In this document: positions 6,475 to 12,017 of the stretch, one piece after another | How the letters are laid out: each line of letters begins with the position of its first letter | Position numbering within the stretch: position 1 is the first letter of the stretch | Virus record (IMG/VR): IMGVR_UViG_3300036715_001249 | Coordinates: 1-45,573 of that record | Length of the DNA: 45,573 bases | Reading direction: 5' to 3' (one strand) | DNA from: a virus | The notes under the pieces: model-generated | What the model was told of the DNA's origin: nothing | Databases searched by the model: none | Seen by the model: the letters and a program-made list of their open reading frames with translations, nothing else | Program-made: the position numbers and the translations under genes

Positions 6475-6705
6475 ATGAAACTGCATCAAGAACGAGTAGT
6501 GACCGAAAAGACCGAACTGGACGACAAGCGCAACAAGCTGACCGCCTTCATTGGTGGAGACCTGTATCGCTCGCTGGACGCAACCGAACGATCGAGGCTC
6601 AACCGCCAACTGGAAGCGATGACCCTGTATGCAAACATCCTCGGAGAACGCATCGCGGCCTTTGCGCCCTACGCAGAGTCCAGCCGCCCCGCGCCGAAAA
6701 TCTGA
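6475..6705 (+). CDS. Conserved small phage protein, 76 aa
   Basis: A helical hairpin-type protein with the pattern E-R-V-V-x-E-K-x-E-L-D-x-K-x-x-K-L-T-A-F-I ... S-L-D-x-x-E-R-x-R-L-x-R-Q-L-x-x-M-x-x-Y-A-x-I-L-x-E-R-I-A-A-F. This is a recurrent class of short phage proteins of unknown function. ATG 6475 lies after the attC-6 right box with an A-rich leader. It is a phage-type gene carried as an integron cassette. Confidence 0.7.
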   Translation: MKLHQERVVTEKTELDDKRNKLTAFIGGDLYRSLDATERSRLNRQLEAMTLYANILGERIAAFAPYAESSRPAPKI

Positions 6706-6778
6706 ACGCTATGGAAACGAAAACGAGCAACGAAAATCAGGACGCCTGCGCGGGGTTGGCTGCGACGACGGGTTCGGT
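6666..6778 (+). other. attC-7 recombination site
   Basis: Left box degenerate (GCCCTAC), right box GTTCGGT at 6772-6778. Arms GTCCAGCCGCCCCGCGC and GCGCGGGGTTGGCTGCGAC pair with an extra T and an extra C on the 3' arm. About 113 bp, with coding loop. Confidence 0.75.
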
Positions 6779-7091
6779 GAAATACGTGCCATTCACAATC
6801 ACCGTCCCCGAAGTGAAGCCCGGCCAAGGTGTCGCCACGAAGGAAATCCAAGTGCCGGTGCGAGACGATGAAGGGGTGGAAATCCTGACCATCGAAGCGC
6901 ACGACCTGATAGACCGCATCAAAATGCAGATGATGCTCTCGCGCCTGAATGAAGCCGTGCGCGAACTCTTTGCCGCCAACCAGAAATTGCCTTCTTCCGA
7001 AGCAAAGGCCACGCCGACGGAGACTGCTGGTGGCGGCATCCCAATTTCACCGAACGACAAGCTCAGCGACGGCGGGCACAAGACGCTATGA
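6711..7091 (+). CDS. Hypothetical cassette protein, 126 aa
   Basis: ATG 6711 is in the attC-7 loop; a GTG at 6777, right at the crossover, is an in-frame alternative that would start at VKYVPF. The body has a beta-rich N-terminal half and a helical acidic part (IEAHDLIDRIKMQMMLSRLN), then a low-complexity tail running into attC-8. No family recognised. Confidence 0.6.
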   Translation: METKTSNENQDACAGLAATTGSVKYVPFTITVPEVKPGQGVATKEIQVPVRDDEGVEILTIEAHDLIDRIKMQMMLSRLNEAVRELFAANQKLPSSEAKATPTETAGGGIPISPNDKLSDGGHKTL

Positions 7092-7139
7092 ATATAACTG
7101 AGACGCAATCCCGCCGTTCGCTGAAGCGACTGGTTCGGC
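7049..7139 (+). other. attC-8 recombination site
   Basis: Left box ACCGAAC, right box GTTCGGC at 7133-7139. Arms GCTCAGCGACGGCGGG and CCCGCCGTTCGCTGAAGC pair with an extra T and an extra A on the 3' arm; the spacer GACAA between box and arm is unpaired. 91 bp. The best textbook example in the array. Confidence 0.93.
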
Positions 7140-7411
7140 CACACTGCTTCATCGCGCCAAGAGGCTACGCAGAACCGGATGGCGAATATCGTAGCCGCTT
7201 CAACTTCGTGTGGTGGTTCTGGCTGCCGAGACTTCACACGCAACGGCCTGACGACCAAAACCCGCGAGTCATCCGGCTCATCTGGCTGTGCTTCGCGGCA
7301 GGGCTGGACATCTGGGGCGACGAGTCGCGCCGGGTGTGGCCGAACGTAGAACTGAGGCACAGCGCCGACAGCGACGCCTCGCAACCAAAGGAAACAACCG
7401 ATGAAAAGTGA
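7088..7411 (+). CDS. Trp-rich hypothetical cassette protein, 107 aa
   Basis: Starts at an ATG overlapping the previous stop in the attC-8 loop; the first ~16 residues are attC-encoded. The body has two Trp/Phe-rich segments (FNFVWWFWLP and LIWLCFAAGLDIW) separated by a charged loop, which could be short membrane-dipping or hydrophobic-core helices. The C-terminus is encoded by attC-9. Unknown function. Confidence 0.6.
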   Translation: MNITETQSRRSLKRLVRPHCFIAPRGYAEPDGEYRSRFNFVWWFWLPRLHTQRPDDQNPRVIRLIWLCFAAGLDIWGDESRRVWPNVELRHSADSDASQPKETTDEK

Positions 7412-7460
7412 TGCTCAAATGCAAGACGGGGGCGCTGTTGCCTCCAGTGATTTGTTAGCC
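7339..7460 (+). other. attC-9 recombination site
   Basis: Left box GCCGAAC, right box GTTAGCC at 7454-7460. Arms ACTGAGGCACAGCGCC and GGCGCTGTTGCCTCCAGT pair perfectly apart from an extra T and an extra C on the 3' arm. 122 bp. Closely similar to attC-13. Confidence 0.93.
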
Positions 7461-7784
7461 GATTCCCCGACGTGGCCGCATGTGCTCGCCTTCGCGAAAC
7501 GCATGGAAGCCAAGCTCGCGAAGAACCGGCACAAGGGCGACCGCGAAGGATGGCTCAAAGACCACCCGTGGGAACTGGTGGAACGGATGCTCGACGAAAC
7601 CGTGGAAGTGCAACAGTCCTTTACGGCTCACTCGGAAGGCATCGACAGCCCCAACCCGGAAAAGACCGCCGACGAATGCGCCGACGTGGCGAACTTCTGC
7701 ATGATGGTGGCAGACCGCGTGACGTATCAGCCTTCGGCTAACGCTCCGGCTCACCGACCGGCGCGAGAACAAGAGAAACCGTGA
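7401..7784 (+). CDS. MazG-like nucleotide pyrophosphohydrolase-type protein
   Basis: A 127-residue protein. The body reads F-A-x-x-M-E-x-K-L-x-x-N-R-H-K-G-D-R-E-G-W, then L-x-E-R-M-L-D-E-T-V-E-V, and later T-A-D-E-C-A-D-V-A-N-F-x-M-M-V-A-D-R. These E-x-x-(E/D) and E-x-A-D helices resemble the all-alpha NTP pyrophosphohydrolase (MazG/dUTPase-2-like) fold, where the acidic residues bind magnesium. Such phage enzymes clean or adjust nucleotide pools; the role here is inferred. The first ~20 residues come from the attC-9 loop, which has an AGGA-type ribosome site before the ATG. Confidence 0.6.
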   Translation: MKSDAQMQDGGAVASSDLLADSPTWPHVLAFAKRMEAKLAKNRHKGDREGWLKDHPWELVERMLDETVEVQQSFTAHSEGIDSPNPEKTADECADVANFCMMVADRVTYQPSANAPAHRPAREQEKP

Positions 7785-7847
7785 ATACGTCTCCGACATC
7801 TGAACTGCTGAGGCCCGCGCCGGTTCGCGTGCAGCCGGTTGTTAGCA
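7736..7847 (+). other. attC-10 recombination site
   Basis: Left box GGCTAAC, right box GTTAGCA at 7841-7847 (GCTAAC/GTTAGC pair). Arms CCGGCTCACCGACCGGCGCG and CGCGCCGGTTCGCGTGCAGC pair with extra bases on the 3' arm. 112 bp. Confidence 0.88.
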
Positions 7848-8110
7848 GCAGTCTCGTGGGCAAGCAAAAGTGGGGGCGCGATGTGCTACCGTGCTGGCGG
7901 TGTGGATTCTCGCCGGTGAGACTCGAAGCGACGCGGGATAACCACGGCAAGGAGTTCGCCTACACCTGCCCAAATGAAGATTGCGAGGAAGTTTGGAAGT
8001 CCCCGCCGATGAAACTCTGGAAACGCAGCAAGGCAGAGGCGGCGGACGCATGGGATGCTGCTAACGAAAAGCTCACCGACCCGGCGGCGCAACCGAAAGA
8101 GACTTTATGA
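7781..8110 (+). CDS. Lar-like restriction-alleviation family protein
   Basis: A 109-residue protein with a GTG start overlapping the previous stop. It has the layout of the Lar restriction-alleviation family: a CWRCG pair in front, a strand with the E-F-A-Y-T-C-P-N-E-D-C second Cys pair (CPNEDC), then an A-x-A-A-D-A-W-D-A-A-N helix corresponding to the family's A-x-x-x-W-N. Lar of the Rac prophage reduces type I restriction, partly by stimulating host modification. If the homology holds, this cassette would help the phage against restriction. N-terminal ~20 residues are attC-10-encoded. Confidence 0.6.
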   Translation: MNTSPTSELLRPAPVRVQPVVSSSLVGKQKWGRDVLPCWRCGFSPVRLEATRDNHGKEFAYTCPNEDCEEVWKSPPMKLWKRSKAEAADAWDAANEKLTDPAAQPKETL

Positions 8111-8189
8111 AACTAGAAAATGTGAACGAAGAAACGGGCGTCCGAACTGCCCAAGCCAAGCCGGGTTCTGGTGCAGCAAGTGGTTCTGC
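8059..8189 (+). other. attC-11 recombination site
   Basis: Left box TGCTAAC, right box GTTCTGC at 8183-8189. Arms GCTCACCGACCCGGC and GCCGGGTTCTGGTGCAGC pair with extra T, T and C on the 3' arm. 131 bp, coding loop. Confidence 0.86.
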
Positions 8190-8373
8190 CTACCCGTGGG
8201 ACGAAGCCTATGACGCCCTGTGCCGGGCACTCGACGAAGATGCCACGGCAATAGAAAAGATCGTGGCCGACGAGGACTCGTGTTGTCCGGCCCGCGAACT
8301 GCGCCGCGAGCGCGCAGCAACTCTGCGCTACGTGCTCGGGCTGGCTGAAACACTGAGACGGTGGGACTGGTAG
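8107..8373 (+). CDS. Hypothetical helical cassette protein, 88 aa
   Basis: ATG overlaps the upstream stop within attC-11; about 27 residues are attC-encoded. The cassette-encoded part (from YPWDEAYDALCRALDEDATA) is acidic and all-helical with adjacent Cys (SCCPARELRRERA). No family recognised. Confidence 0.6.
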   Translation: MKLENVNEETGVRTAQAKPGSGAASGSAYPWDEAYDALCRALDEDATAIEKIVADEDSCCPARELRRERAATLRYVLGLAETLRRWDW

Positions 8374-8501
8374 GCAGAACGTGAAACTCTAACACCGCCG
8401 CCAAGATGTCTACAACCTCAATGCCGCCCGCGATGCCCGCCGAAGCCGGTGACTCTCGAATCACCAGCGATAAGGCGGTTGTCAGCAAGGAATTGTTGGG
8501 C
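8374..8501 (+). other. attC-12 recombination site (degenerate)
   Basis: Left box GCAGAAC, right box GTTGGGC (exact GTTRRRY) at 8495-8501. Arms CTCTAACACCGCC and GGCGGTTGTCAGC pair with an extra T on the 3' arm and about two mismatches. Spacing and layout match the other sites, but this is the weakest stem. Confidence 0.6.
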
Positions 8502-9008
8502 TGCGTCGTCGTGGCCTTCATGCAAAATATGTGGGTGCGTGACCCGGAAAAGGTCAAGGCAAGCATCGAGCGGATGCACTGGATGAAACGGGACGAATAC
8601 CGTCTGCGACTGATCCACTACTCGCTATTCGCTGGCTGCGTAAGTGGCCGAAGGCTCAAGGCTGCGTTCGGTGAAATGTGTGATGCGATAATCTGGGAGG
8701 AAGCCTCGCCGGAAATCGCTGGCGACCCGAAAACAATCTGCCTGCCAGTGCCGCGACATATCCAGTGTGCGCTTGAGCACCACAATCCCGACATCGTAAT
8801 CACGTTCGGGAAACTCGCTGGCGATGCCGTGGCAAAACTCTGGCCTGCGAAACTAATCCGCGTGTGCCATCCGGCAGCGCGGCAACCGGACACAATCCAA
8901 AAACTCAAAGCGGCTGCCGATGAACTGAGGACGTTCGCCAAGCAGCCCAACGAAAAGCTGAGGCACAGTGCCCCGGCGGAAGACTCCGATAACACAAAAA
9001 ATATATGA
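8406..9008 (+). CDS. Uracil-DNA-glycosylase-superfamily-like cassette protein
   Basis: A 200-residue protein, among the largest cassette cargos. Segments LFAGCVSGRRLKAAFG, IIWEEASPEIAG, PDIVITFGKLAGDAV and the late VCHPAAR follow the order of conserved blocks in UDG-like proteins (active-site loop, core strand with the F-G helix, C-terminal H-P motif). The classical G-x-x-P-G motif is not evident, so activity is uncertain; another alpha/beta fold is possible. A uracil- or modified-base-related role would fit a phage. First ~32 residues are attC-12-encoded. Confidence 0.45.
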   Translation: MSTTSMPPAMPAEAGDSRITSDKAVVSKELLGCVVVAFMQNMWVRDPEKVKASIERMHWMKRDEYRLRLIHYSLFAGCVSGRRLKAAFGEMCDAIIWEEASPEIAGDPKTICLPVPRHIQCALEHHNPDIVITFGKLAGDAVAKLWPAKLIRVCHPAARQPDTIQKLKAAADELRTFAKQPNEKLRHSAPAEDSDNTKNI

Positions 9009-9070
9009 ACAACGAAGACCAAACGAAAACAGAAGGCGGGGGCACTATTGCCTCCAGCGCCTTGTTATGC
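8945..9070 (+). other. attC-13 recombination site
   Basis: Left box GCCCAAC (exact RYYYAAC), right box GTTATGC at 9064-9070. Arms GCTGAGGCACAGTGCCCC and GGGGCACTATTGCCTCCAGC pair with extra bases on the 3' arm. 126 bp. Confidence 0.9.
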
Positions 9071-9412
9071 CGTTTCCCGCGAATGGAGAAAGACGGCAAA
9101 GTGGCGGTGCTCTACTCCCCCGGATTCGGGGCAGGCTGGGCAACGTGGAACGACGATGAGTGGAAACCGCTGCTCACAACTCACCGAGACATCGTGCAAG
9201 CCGTCCTCGACGGGGACAAGGAAAAGGCTGGCAAGCTCGCGGAGCAACTAATCCGCGAGGCGGTCGGCAAAGCTGATGCCTATGTGTGCGTCCTCGGTGC
9301 GGACGACCTCAATGTGGAATGGCTTACCAAAGGCGCTCAATTCGAGATTGAGGAATACGACGGCTCGGAAAGCATCCATGTCATCGGCGACCGTGGCTAC
9401 CAGACGGCATAA
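9005..9412 (+). CDS. Conserved unknown ('YSPGFGAGWATWN') protein
   Basis: A 135-residue protein starting at an ATG overlapping the previous stop in attC-13. From about residue 30 it reads V-A-V-L-Y-S-P-G-F-G-A-G-W-A-T-W-N, then an I-V-x-x-V-L-D-G-D-K-x-K-A segment, Y-V-C-V-L-G-A-D-D-L-x-V-E-W-L, and F-x-I-E-E-Y-D-G-S-E. I recall this as a recurring phage/plasmid family of unknown function. The body is complete; the ~28-residue head is attC-encoded. Confidence 0.7.
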   Translation: MNNEDQTKTEGGGTIASSALLCRFPRMEKDGKVAVLYSPGFGAGWATWNDDEWKPLLTTHRDIVQAVLDGDKEKAGKLAEQLIREAVGKADAYVCVLGADDLNVEWLTKGAQFEIEEYDGSESIHVIGDRGYQTA

Positions 9413-9497
9413 CGTCGGGATCAGCGACCCGGCCCACAAGACGCCATGATTGCAACCGAAACGCTCAAGCCGGGTTCGCTGCATCCCGTGGTTCTGG
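9407..9497 (+). other. attC-14 recombination site
   Basis: Left box GCATAAC, right box GTTCTGG at 9491-9497. Arms CGGGATCAGCGACCCGGC and GCCGGGTTCGCTGCATCCCG pair fully except for an extra A or T and an extra C on the 3' arm. 91 bp; almost the same as attC-3. Confidence 0.92.
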
Positions 9498-9581
9498 CGC
9501 ATTTTCAATGGCTTACAAACAATCGGAAAATAGTTGCAGATTTCTCTTGTGCAACCGGCTTGCGCATGGCAGTGTATAGCC

Positions 9582-9815
9582 ATGAAAACGAACACGAACC
9601 AAGTAATCGAAGCACTGAACACCCTCTGCACCGGCTGGACGGAATCACGGCCCGGCGCGATGCTCTGCAACCCGAATGCAGGCGGCGGAATCATAGACTC
9701 GGAAATCGTATCCGGGGAATGGTTCGTAATCTTCAACGACAGCCGGGAAGCACTCTCAGGCTACGAATCACGCGAGGACGCAATCGAAGCCTTCGCAATC
9801 GCGAGCCGCGTGTGA
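9582..9815 (+). CDS. Hypothetical cassette protein, 77 aa
   Basis: Chosen start ATG 9582, inside the cassette. The sequence has the layout helix (NQVIEALNTL), Gly-rich turn, beta strands (GEWFVIFND) and helix (REDAIEAFAIA), a compact alpha/beta domain similar to several unannotated small phage proteins. Stop overlaps the next GTG (GTGTGA). Confidence 0.6.
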   Translation: MKTNTNQVIEALNTLCTGWTESRPGAMLCNPNAGGGIIDSEIVSGEWFVIFNDSREALSGYESREDAIEAFAIASRV

Positions 9816-9997
9816 GCGACCCAATCACCAAATACCTCGCCGCCATCGGGGCGCGAGGCGGCAAGGCGGGGACGGGAAAAGCCAAAGCCCGCACAAAGGC
9901 GCAAGCCCGCGCCGCTGCAAAGGCTCGATGGGACAAGGCGCGTGCTCTGCGCCTGAACGACAAGCTCATCCACGAGGCGGGCGACCAAAGACTATGA
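9812..9997 (+). CDS. Ala/Lys-rich basic small protein, 61 aa
   Basis: GTG start overlapping the previous stop. The core is G-A-R-G-G-K-A-G-T-G-K-A-K-A-R-T-K-A-Q-A, then A-A-A-K-A-R-W, like the proteins at 4962 and 43612. Strongly basic and helical, so probably nucleic-acid binding; the related pattern occurs in many small environmental phage and bacterial proteins. The tail enters attC-15. Confidence 0.6.
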   Translation: MSDPITKYLAAIGARGGKAGTGKAKARTKAQARAAAKARWDKARALRLNDKLIHEAGDQRL

Positions 9998-10049
9998 AAA
10001 CACGAAAAACGTCAACGCCCACATCGTTGGGTGCAGCGACTGGTTCGGC
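9952..10049 (+). other. attC-15 recombination site
   Basis: Left box CCTGAAC, right box GTTCGGC at 10043-10049. Arms GCTCATCCACGAGGCGGGCG and CGCCCACATCGTTGGGTGCA (followed by GC) pair with two mismatches and an extra T and C on the 3' arm. 98 bp. Confidence 0.85.
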
Positions 10050-10209
10050 GATTGACCCGGCCTGCGGAACTGGCGGCTTCCTCGCCGCTGCGCTCGGCAT
10101 CTGGTTCACGCCTCAACACGTCCTCGACTTCCTCGAAGGAAAACCAACCGCGAAGCCGGAACTCATCTACTGCAATCCACCGTTCGGAACGGAATCGCCG
10201 AACGAATAA
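9994..10209 (+). CDS. Miniature N6-adenine DNA-methylase-like protein, 71 aa
   Basis: ATG 9994 overlaps the previous stop in the attC-15 loop. Just past the crossover it reads IDPACGTGGFLAAA, a near-perfect SAM-binding motif I of type I-like N6-adenine methylases (DPACGTGGFL). Only about 35 residues later comes YCNPPFG, like catalytic motif IV (NPPF). In normal enzymes these motifs lie 60-100 residues apart within a protein of several hundred residues. This is either an internal-deletion remnant that kept both motifs or a mimic that binds SAM or a methylase. The attC head contributes ~18 residues. Confidence 0.5.
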   Translation: MKTRKTSTPTSLGAATGSAIDPACGTGGFLAAALGIWFTPQHVLDFLEGKPTAKPELIYCNPPFGTESPNE

Positions 10210-10287
10210 TCTCATGGACGCGCCTCAACAGACTCTTGAATTGCCGATGGACGCGATAAGCGCGTTCCATGCATCGCCTTGTTCAGC
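10197..10287 (+). other. attC-16 recombination site
   Basis: Left box GCCGAAC, right box GTTCAGC at 10281-10287. Arms TCATGGACGCGC and GCGCGTTCCATGCA pair with an extra T and C on the 3' arm. 91 bp. Confidence 0.87.
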
Positions 10288-10768
10288 GGTTCTTTCGCCG
10301 TGCCGACTCTATCGCTACGACCTGTGGCGGCGATGGAGTGACGCGCCCTACTGCATGTTCGTGGGACTAAACCCCTCGACGGCTGACGAGACGCAAGACG
10401 ACCCGACAATCCGCCGCTGCGTGGGCTACGCGAAGCGGTGGAACTACGGCGGACTCTGCATGGTGAATCTCTTCGCCTTCCGTGCCACGCAACCGCGAGA
10501 CATGATGGCCGCGCAAGACCCAATCGGGCCGGACAATGACCGCACGTTGAAAACTCTCTCGCAAGGCGCGGGAATCGTAATCGCGGCGTGGGGCAAGGAC
10601 GGCAACCACATGGGCAGAGACAAGCAGGTTATGGCGCTACTGCCGCACCTCTACTGCCTGAAACAAAACAAAGACGGCTCGCCCGCCCATCCGCTCTACC
10701 TGCGAGGGGACGCGACGCCGTATCCGCTGAACGGTGAGATGAGCCACGCGGCGGCGAGCGCGGTATAA
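10214..10768 (+). CDS. DUF1643 family protein
   Basis: A 184-residue protein. Residues ~50-69 read V-G-L-N-P-S-T-A-D-E-T-Q-D-D-P-T-I-R-R-C, followed by MVNLFAFRAT, DPIGPDNDR, VIAAWG and HPLYL. This block order is diagnostic of DUF1643, found in many bacteria, phages and mobile elements. Its biochemical function is not known to me. ATG 10214 lies in the attC-16 loop; ATG 10250 is an internal alternative. The gene fills the largest single-ORF cassette. Confidence 0.85.
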   Translation: MDAPQQTLELPMDAISAFHASPCSAVLSPCRLYRYDLWRRWSDAPYCMFVGLNPSTADETQDDPTIRRCVGYAKRWNYGGLCMVNLFAFRATQPRDMMAAQDPIGPDNDRTLKTLSQGAGIVIAAWGKDGNHMGRDKQVMALLPHLYCLKQNKDGSPAHPLYLRGDATPYPLNGEMSHAAASAV

Positions 10769-10857
10769 GGATCGAAATGAATGCGACACCCGAACGTAAA
10801 GAGATGATGGCCGAAGTCAGTAGCCAAGCCGCGTTGTGCTCCATCGAATTGTTAGAG
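10726..10857 (+). other. attC-17 recombination site, last of the array
   Basis: Left box GCTGAAC, right box GTTAGAG at 10851-10857. Arms GATGAGCCACGCGGC and GCCGCGTTGTGCTCCATC pair with extra T, T and C on the 3' arm. 132 bp. No clear attC follows it before intI. Confidence 0.9.
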
Positions 10858-11013
10858 AGCATGGCGAAACGGCTTGAGCGTAGAGCGCGTGAAATGGACA
10901 AGGCTCGCGCCTTCAATGACGAGGAACGAACCCAGCGCCGGTGCATGGTCGTCATCTACATGGAAATTTCCAACATGCTCCGAGCGGAGTGTGAAAAGCT
11001 CTCTAACATCTAA
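10777..11013 (+). CDS. Hypothetical helical protein, 78 aa
   Basis: ATG 10777 in the attC-17 loop is preceded by an AAGGA-like ribosome site. The protein is a long charged helix pair (LLESMAKRLERRAREMDKAR). Its body lies after the last attC, so it is either the fixed gene at the array tail or part of a cassette whose own attC is lost. It ends 8 bases before the intI GTG, so the two are probably one transcript. Confidence 0.6.
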   Translation: MNATPERKEMMAEVSSQAALCSIELLESMAKRLERRAREMDKARAFNDEERTQRRCMVVIYMEISNMLRAECEKLSNI

Positions 11014-11037
11014 TATGCCGAGTGGCATCTGTTAAAA
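11003..11037 (+). other. Att-like hairpin between the array and intI
   Basis: TAACA ... ATGCC, GAGT loop, GGCAT ... TGTTA forms a two-part stem with an unpaired segment on the left. The left end, CTCTAAC, resembles RYYYAAC and the right end, GTTAAAA, resembles GTTRRRY. It covers the last stop codon and the intI start region. It could be a decayed attC, an attI-like site or a translational control hairpin for intI. Confidence 0.35.
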
Positions 11038-12017
11038 TGGAGATTCACACCGCGAAAGCAGAACCGAAGCCGAAACGGCTGCGCGAGGAAATGCGCGAGG
11101 TGATGACCATGCTCCGCTACAAGCGCAGCAGCATCGCCCAGTATCTCGGCTATTGTTACGAGTTCGCGGCGTTTCATAACCGTGATCCGAGGGAAATGCG
11201 CGAGCCGGAAATCCGCGCGTTCCTGACCTACCTGGCGGATGTGAAGAAGGTGGCATGGTCTACGCAGCACTCGGCCATGTGCGCCATCGTCTGCCTCTAT
11301 CGCGAGGTGTTGAAGGTGAAGCTCGGCGATTTCGGGCAGTTCAGCTTGGCGGCAAAGCCGAAGCGACTACCCATCGTGATAGCGAAGGCGCGCACGCTTG
11401 AGTTGATCCGGGCCGTCCAGGGTGAGGAGAACCGGCTGGTCTGCCGCACGCTTTACGGTTGCGGGCTACGCATCAATGAAGCCCTCGACTTGCGCGCCCA
11501 AGAGATTGATTTCGAGCGCGGCACGGTGACGATCCGTGCGCCGAAGCAGGATCATGACCGCCAAGTGATGTTGCCGGAAACTTTGCGGGACGATCTGAGG
11601 GCGCAGATTGAACGCATGAGGTTGCGATGGCAGCAGGACGGCGGCGCGTGCGTGGCCTTGCCGGATGCCTTGCGGCACAAATACAGGAACGCGGAACGTG
11701 AATTTGGCTGGCAATATGTATTCGGTGCAAAATATCTCTCGCCTGACCCGGAGGATCAGGGCCGGTTGAAGCGGTGGCACATCCACGAGAACACCATTCA
11801 GAAATGCGTTCAGGCAGCGCGGCATCTCATCGGGCTGGATCAAAGGTTCACGCCGCATTGCTTCCGGCATTGCTTTGGCACGCATCTTTACGAAGCTGGC
11901 ACGGACATCTACCGTATCAAGGATTTGATGGGGCACCGGAAGATTGAGACGACGCTGATTTATATCCATCTTGCGCGGAAGCCGGCAGAGTGCATCAAAT
12001 CGCCATTGGACAAATGA
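11022..12017 (+). CDS. intI: Integron integrase IntI
   Basis: A 331-residue tyrosine recombinase, GTG start (ATG 11037 possible). The N-terminal SAM-like domain includes YKRSSIAQYLGYCYEF and PEIRAFLTYLA. Catalytic residues in order: R150 (CGLRIN), K175, H279-x-x-R282 (HCFRH), H305 (LMGHRK) and Y314 (LIYIHL). Between boxes I and II lies the integron-integrase-specific insertion, VALPDALRHKYRNAEREFGW followed by QYVF and SPDPEDQG, absent from XerC/D and phage integrases. The C-terminal SPLDK also matches IntI proteins. IntI recombines folded single-stranded attC sites with attI or other attC sites. All residues needed for activity are present. It lies downstream of the array and reads with it. 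Confidence 0.96.
   Translation: MASVKMEIHTAKAEPKPKRLREEMREVMTMLRYKRSSIAQYLGYCYEFAAFHNRDPREMREPEIRAFLTYLADVKKVAWSTQHSAMCAIVCLYREVLKVKLGDFGQFSLAAKPKRLPIVIAKARTLELIRAVQGEENRLVCRTLYGCGLRINEALDLRAQEIDFERGTVTIRAPKQDHDRQVMLPETLRDDLRAQIERMRLRWQQDGGACVALPDALRHKYRNAEREFGWQYVFGAKYLSPDPEDQGRLKRWHIHENTIQKCVQAARHLIGLDQRFTPHCFRHCFGTHLYEAGTDIYRIKDLMGHRKIETTLIYIHLARKPAECIKSPLDK

Larger units (their letters stand above)
3767..12017 (+). mobile_element. Phage-borne integron: cassette array plus intI
   Basis: The element has about 17 attC sites, some 20 small ORFs in cassette format, and an integron integrase gene. All attC sites have the same orientation as the ORFs, with the GTT box on the 3' side. Distances between successive GTT crossover points are 239-752 bp, normal for gene cassettes. 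The sites share a family consensus (AACGACAAGCTCAGCGAC ... GTTCGCTG(C/A)AGC ... GTTCGGC), as in a sedentary chromosomal integron from one host lineage. intI lies at the downstream end and reads in the same direction, unlike the divergent arrangement of most integrons. It is embedded between phage recombination genes and further small phage genes on a phage chromosome. The left limit is uncertain. Confidence 0.88.

Noticed and set aside
4378-10857. The repeated hairpins as terminators or REP elements
   Set aside because: They lack T-runs, share conserved end boxes, have extra bases only on one arm, and space single ORFs regularly, all better explained by attC.
11022-12017. Ordinary phage integrase or XerC-like recombinase
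   Set aside because: It has the integron-specific insertion between catalytic boxes and lies beside many attC-like sites; XerC/D and temperate phage integrases lack both. No attP or repressor gene was seen.
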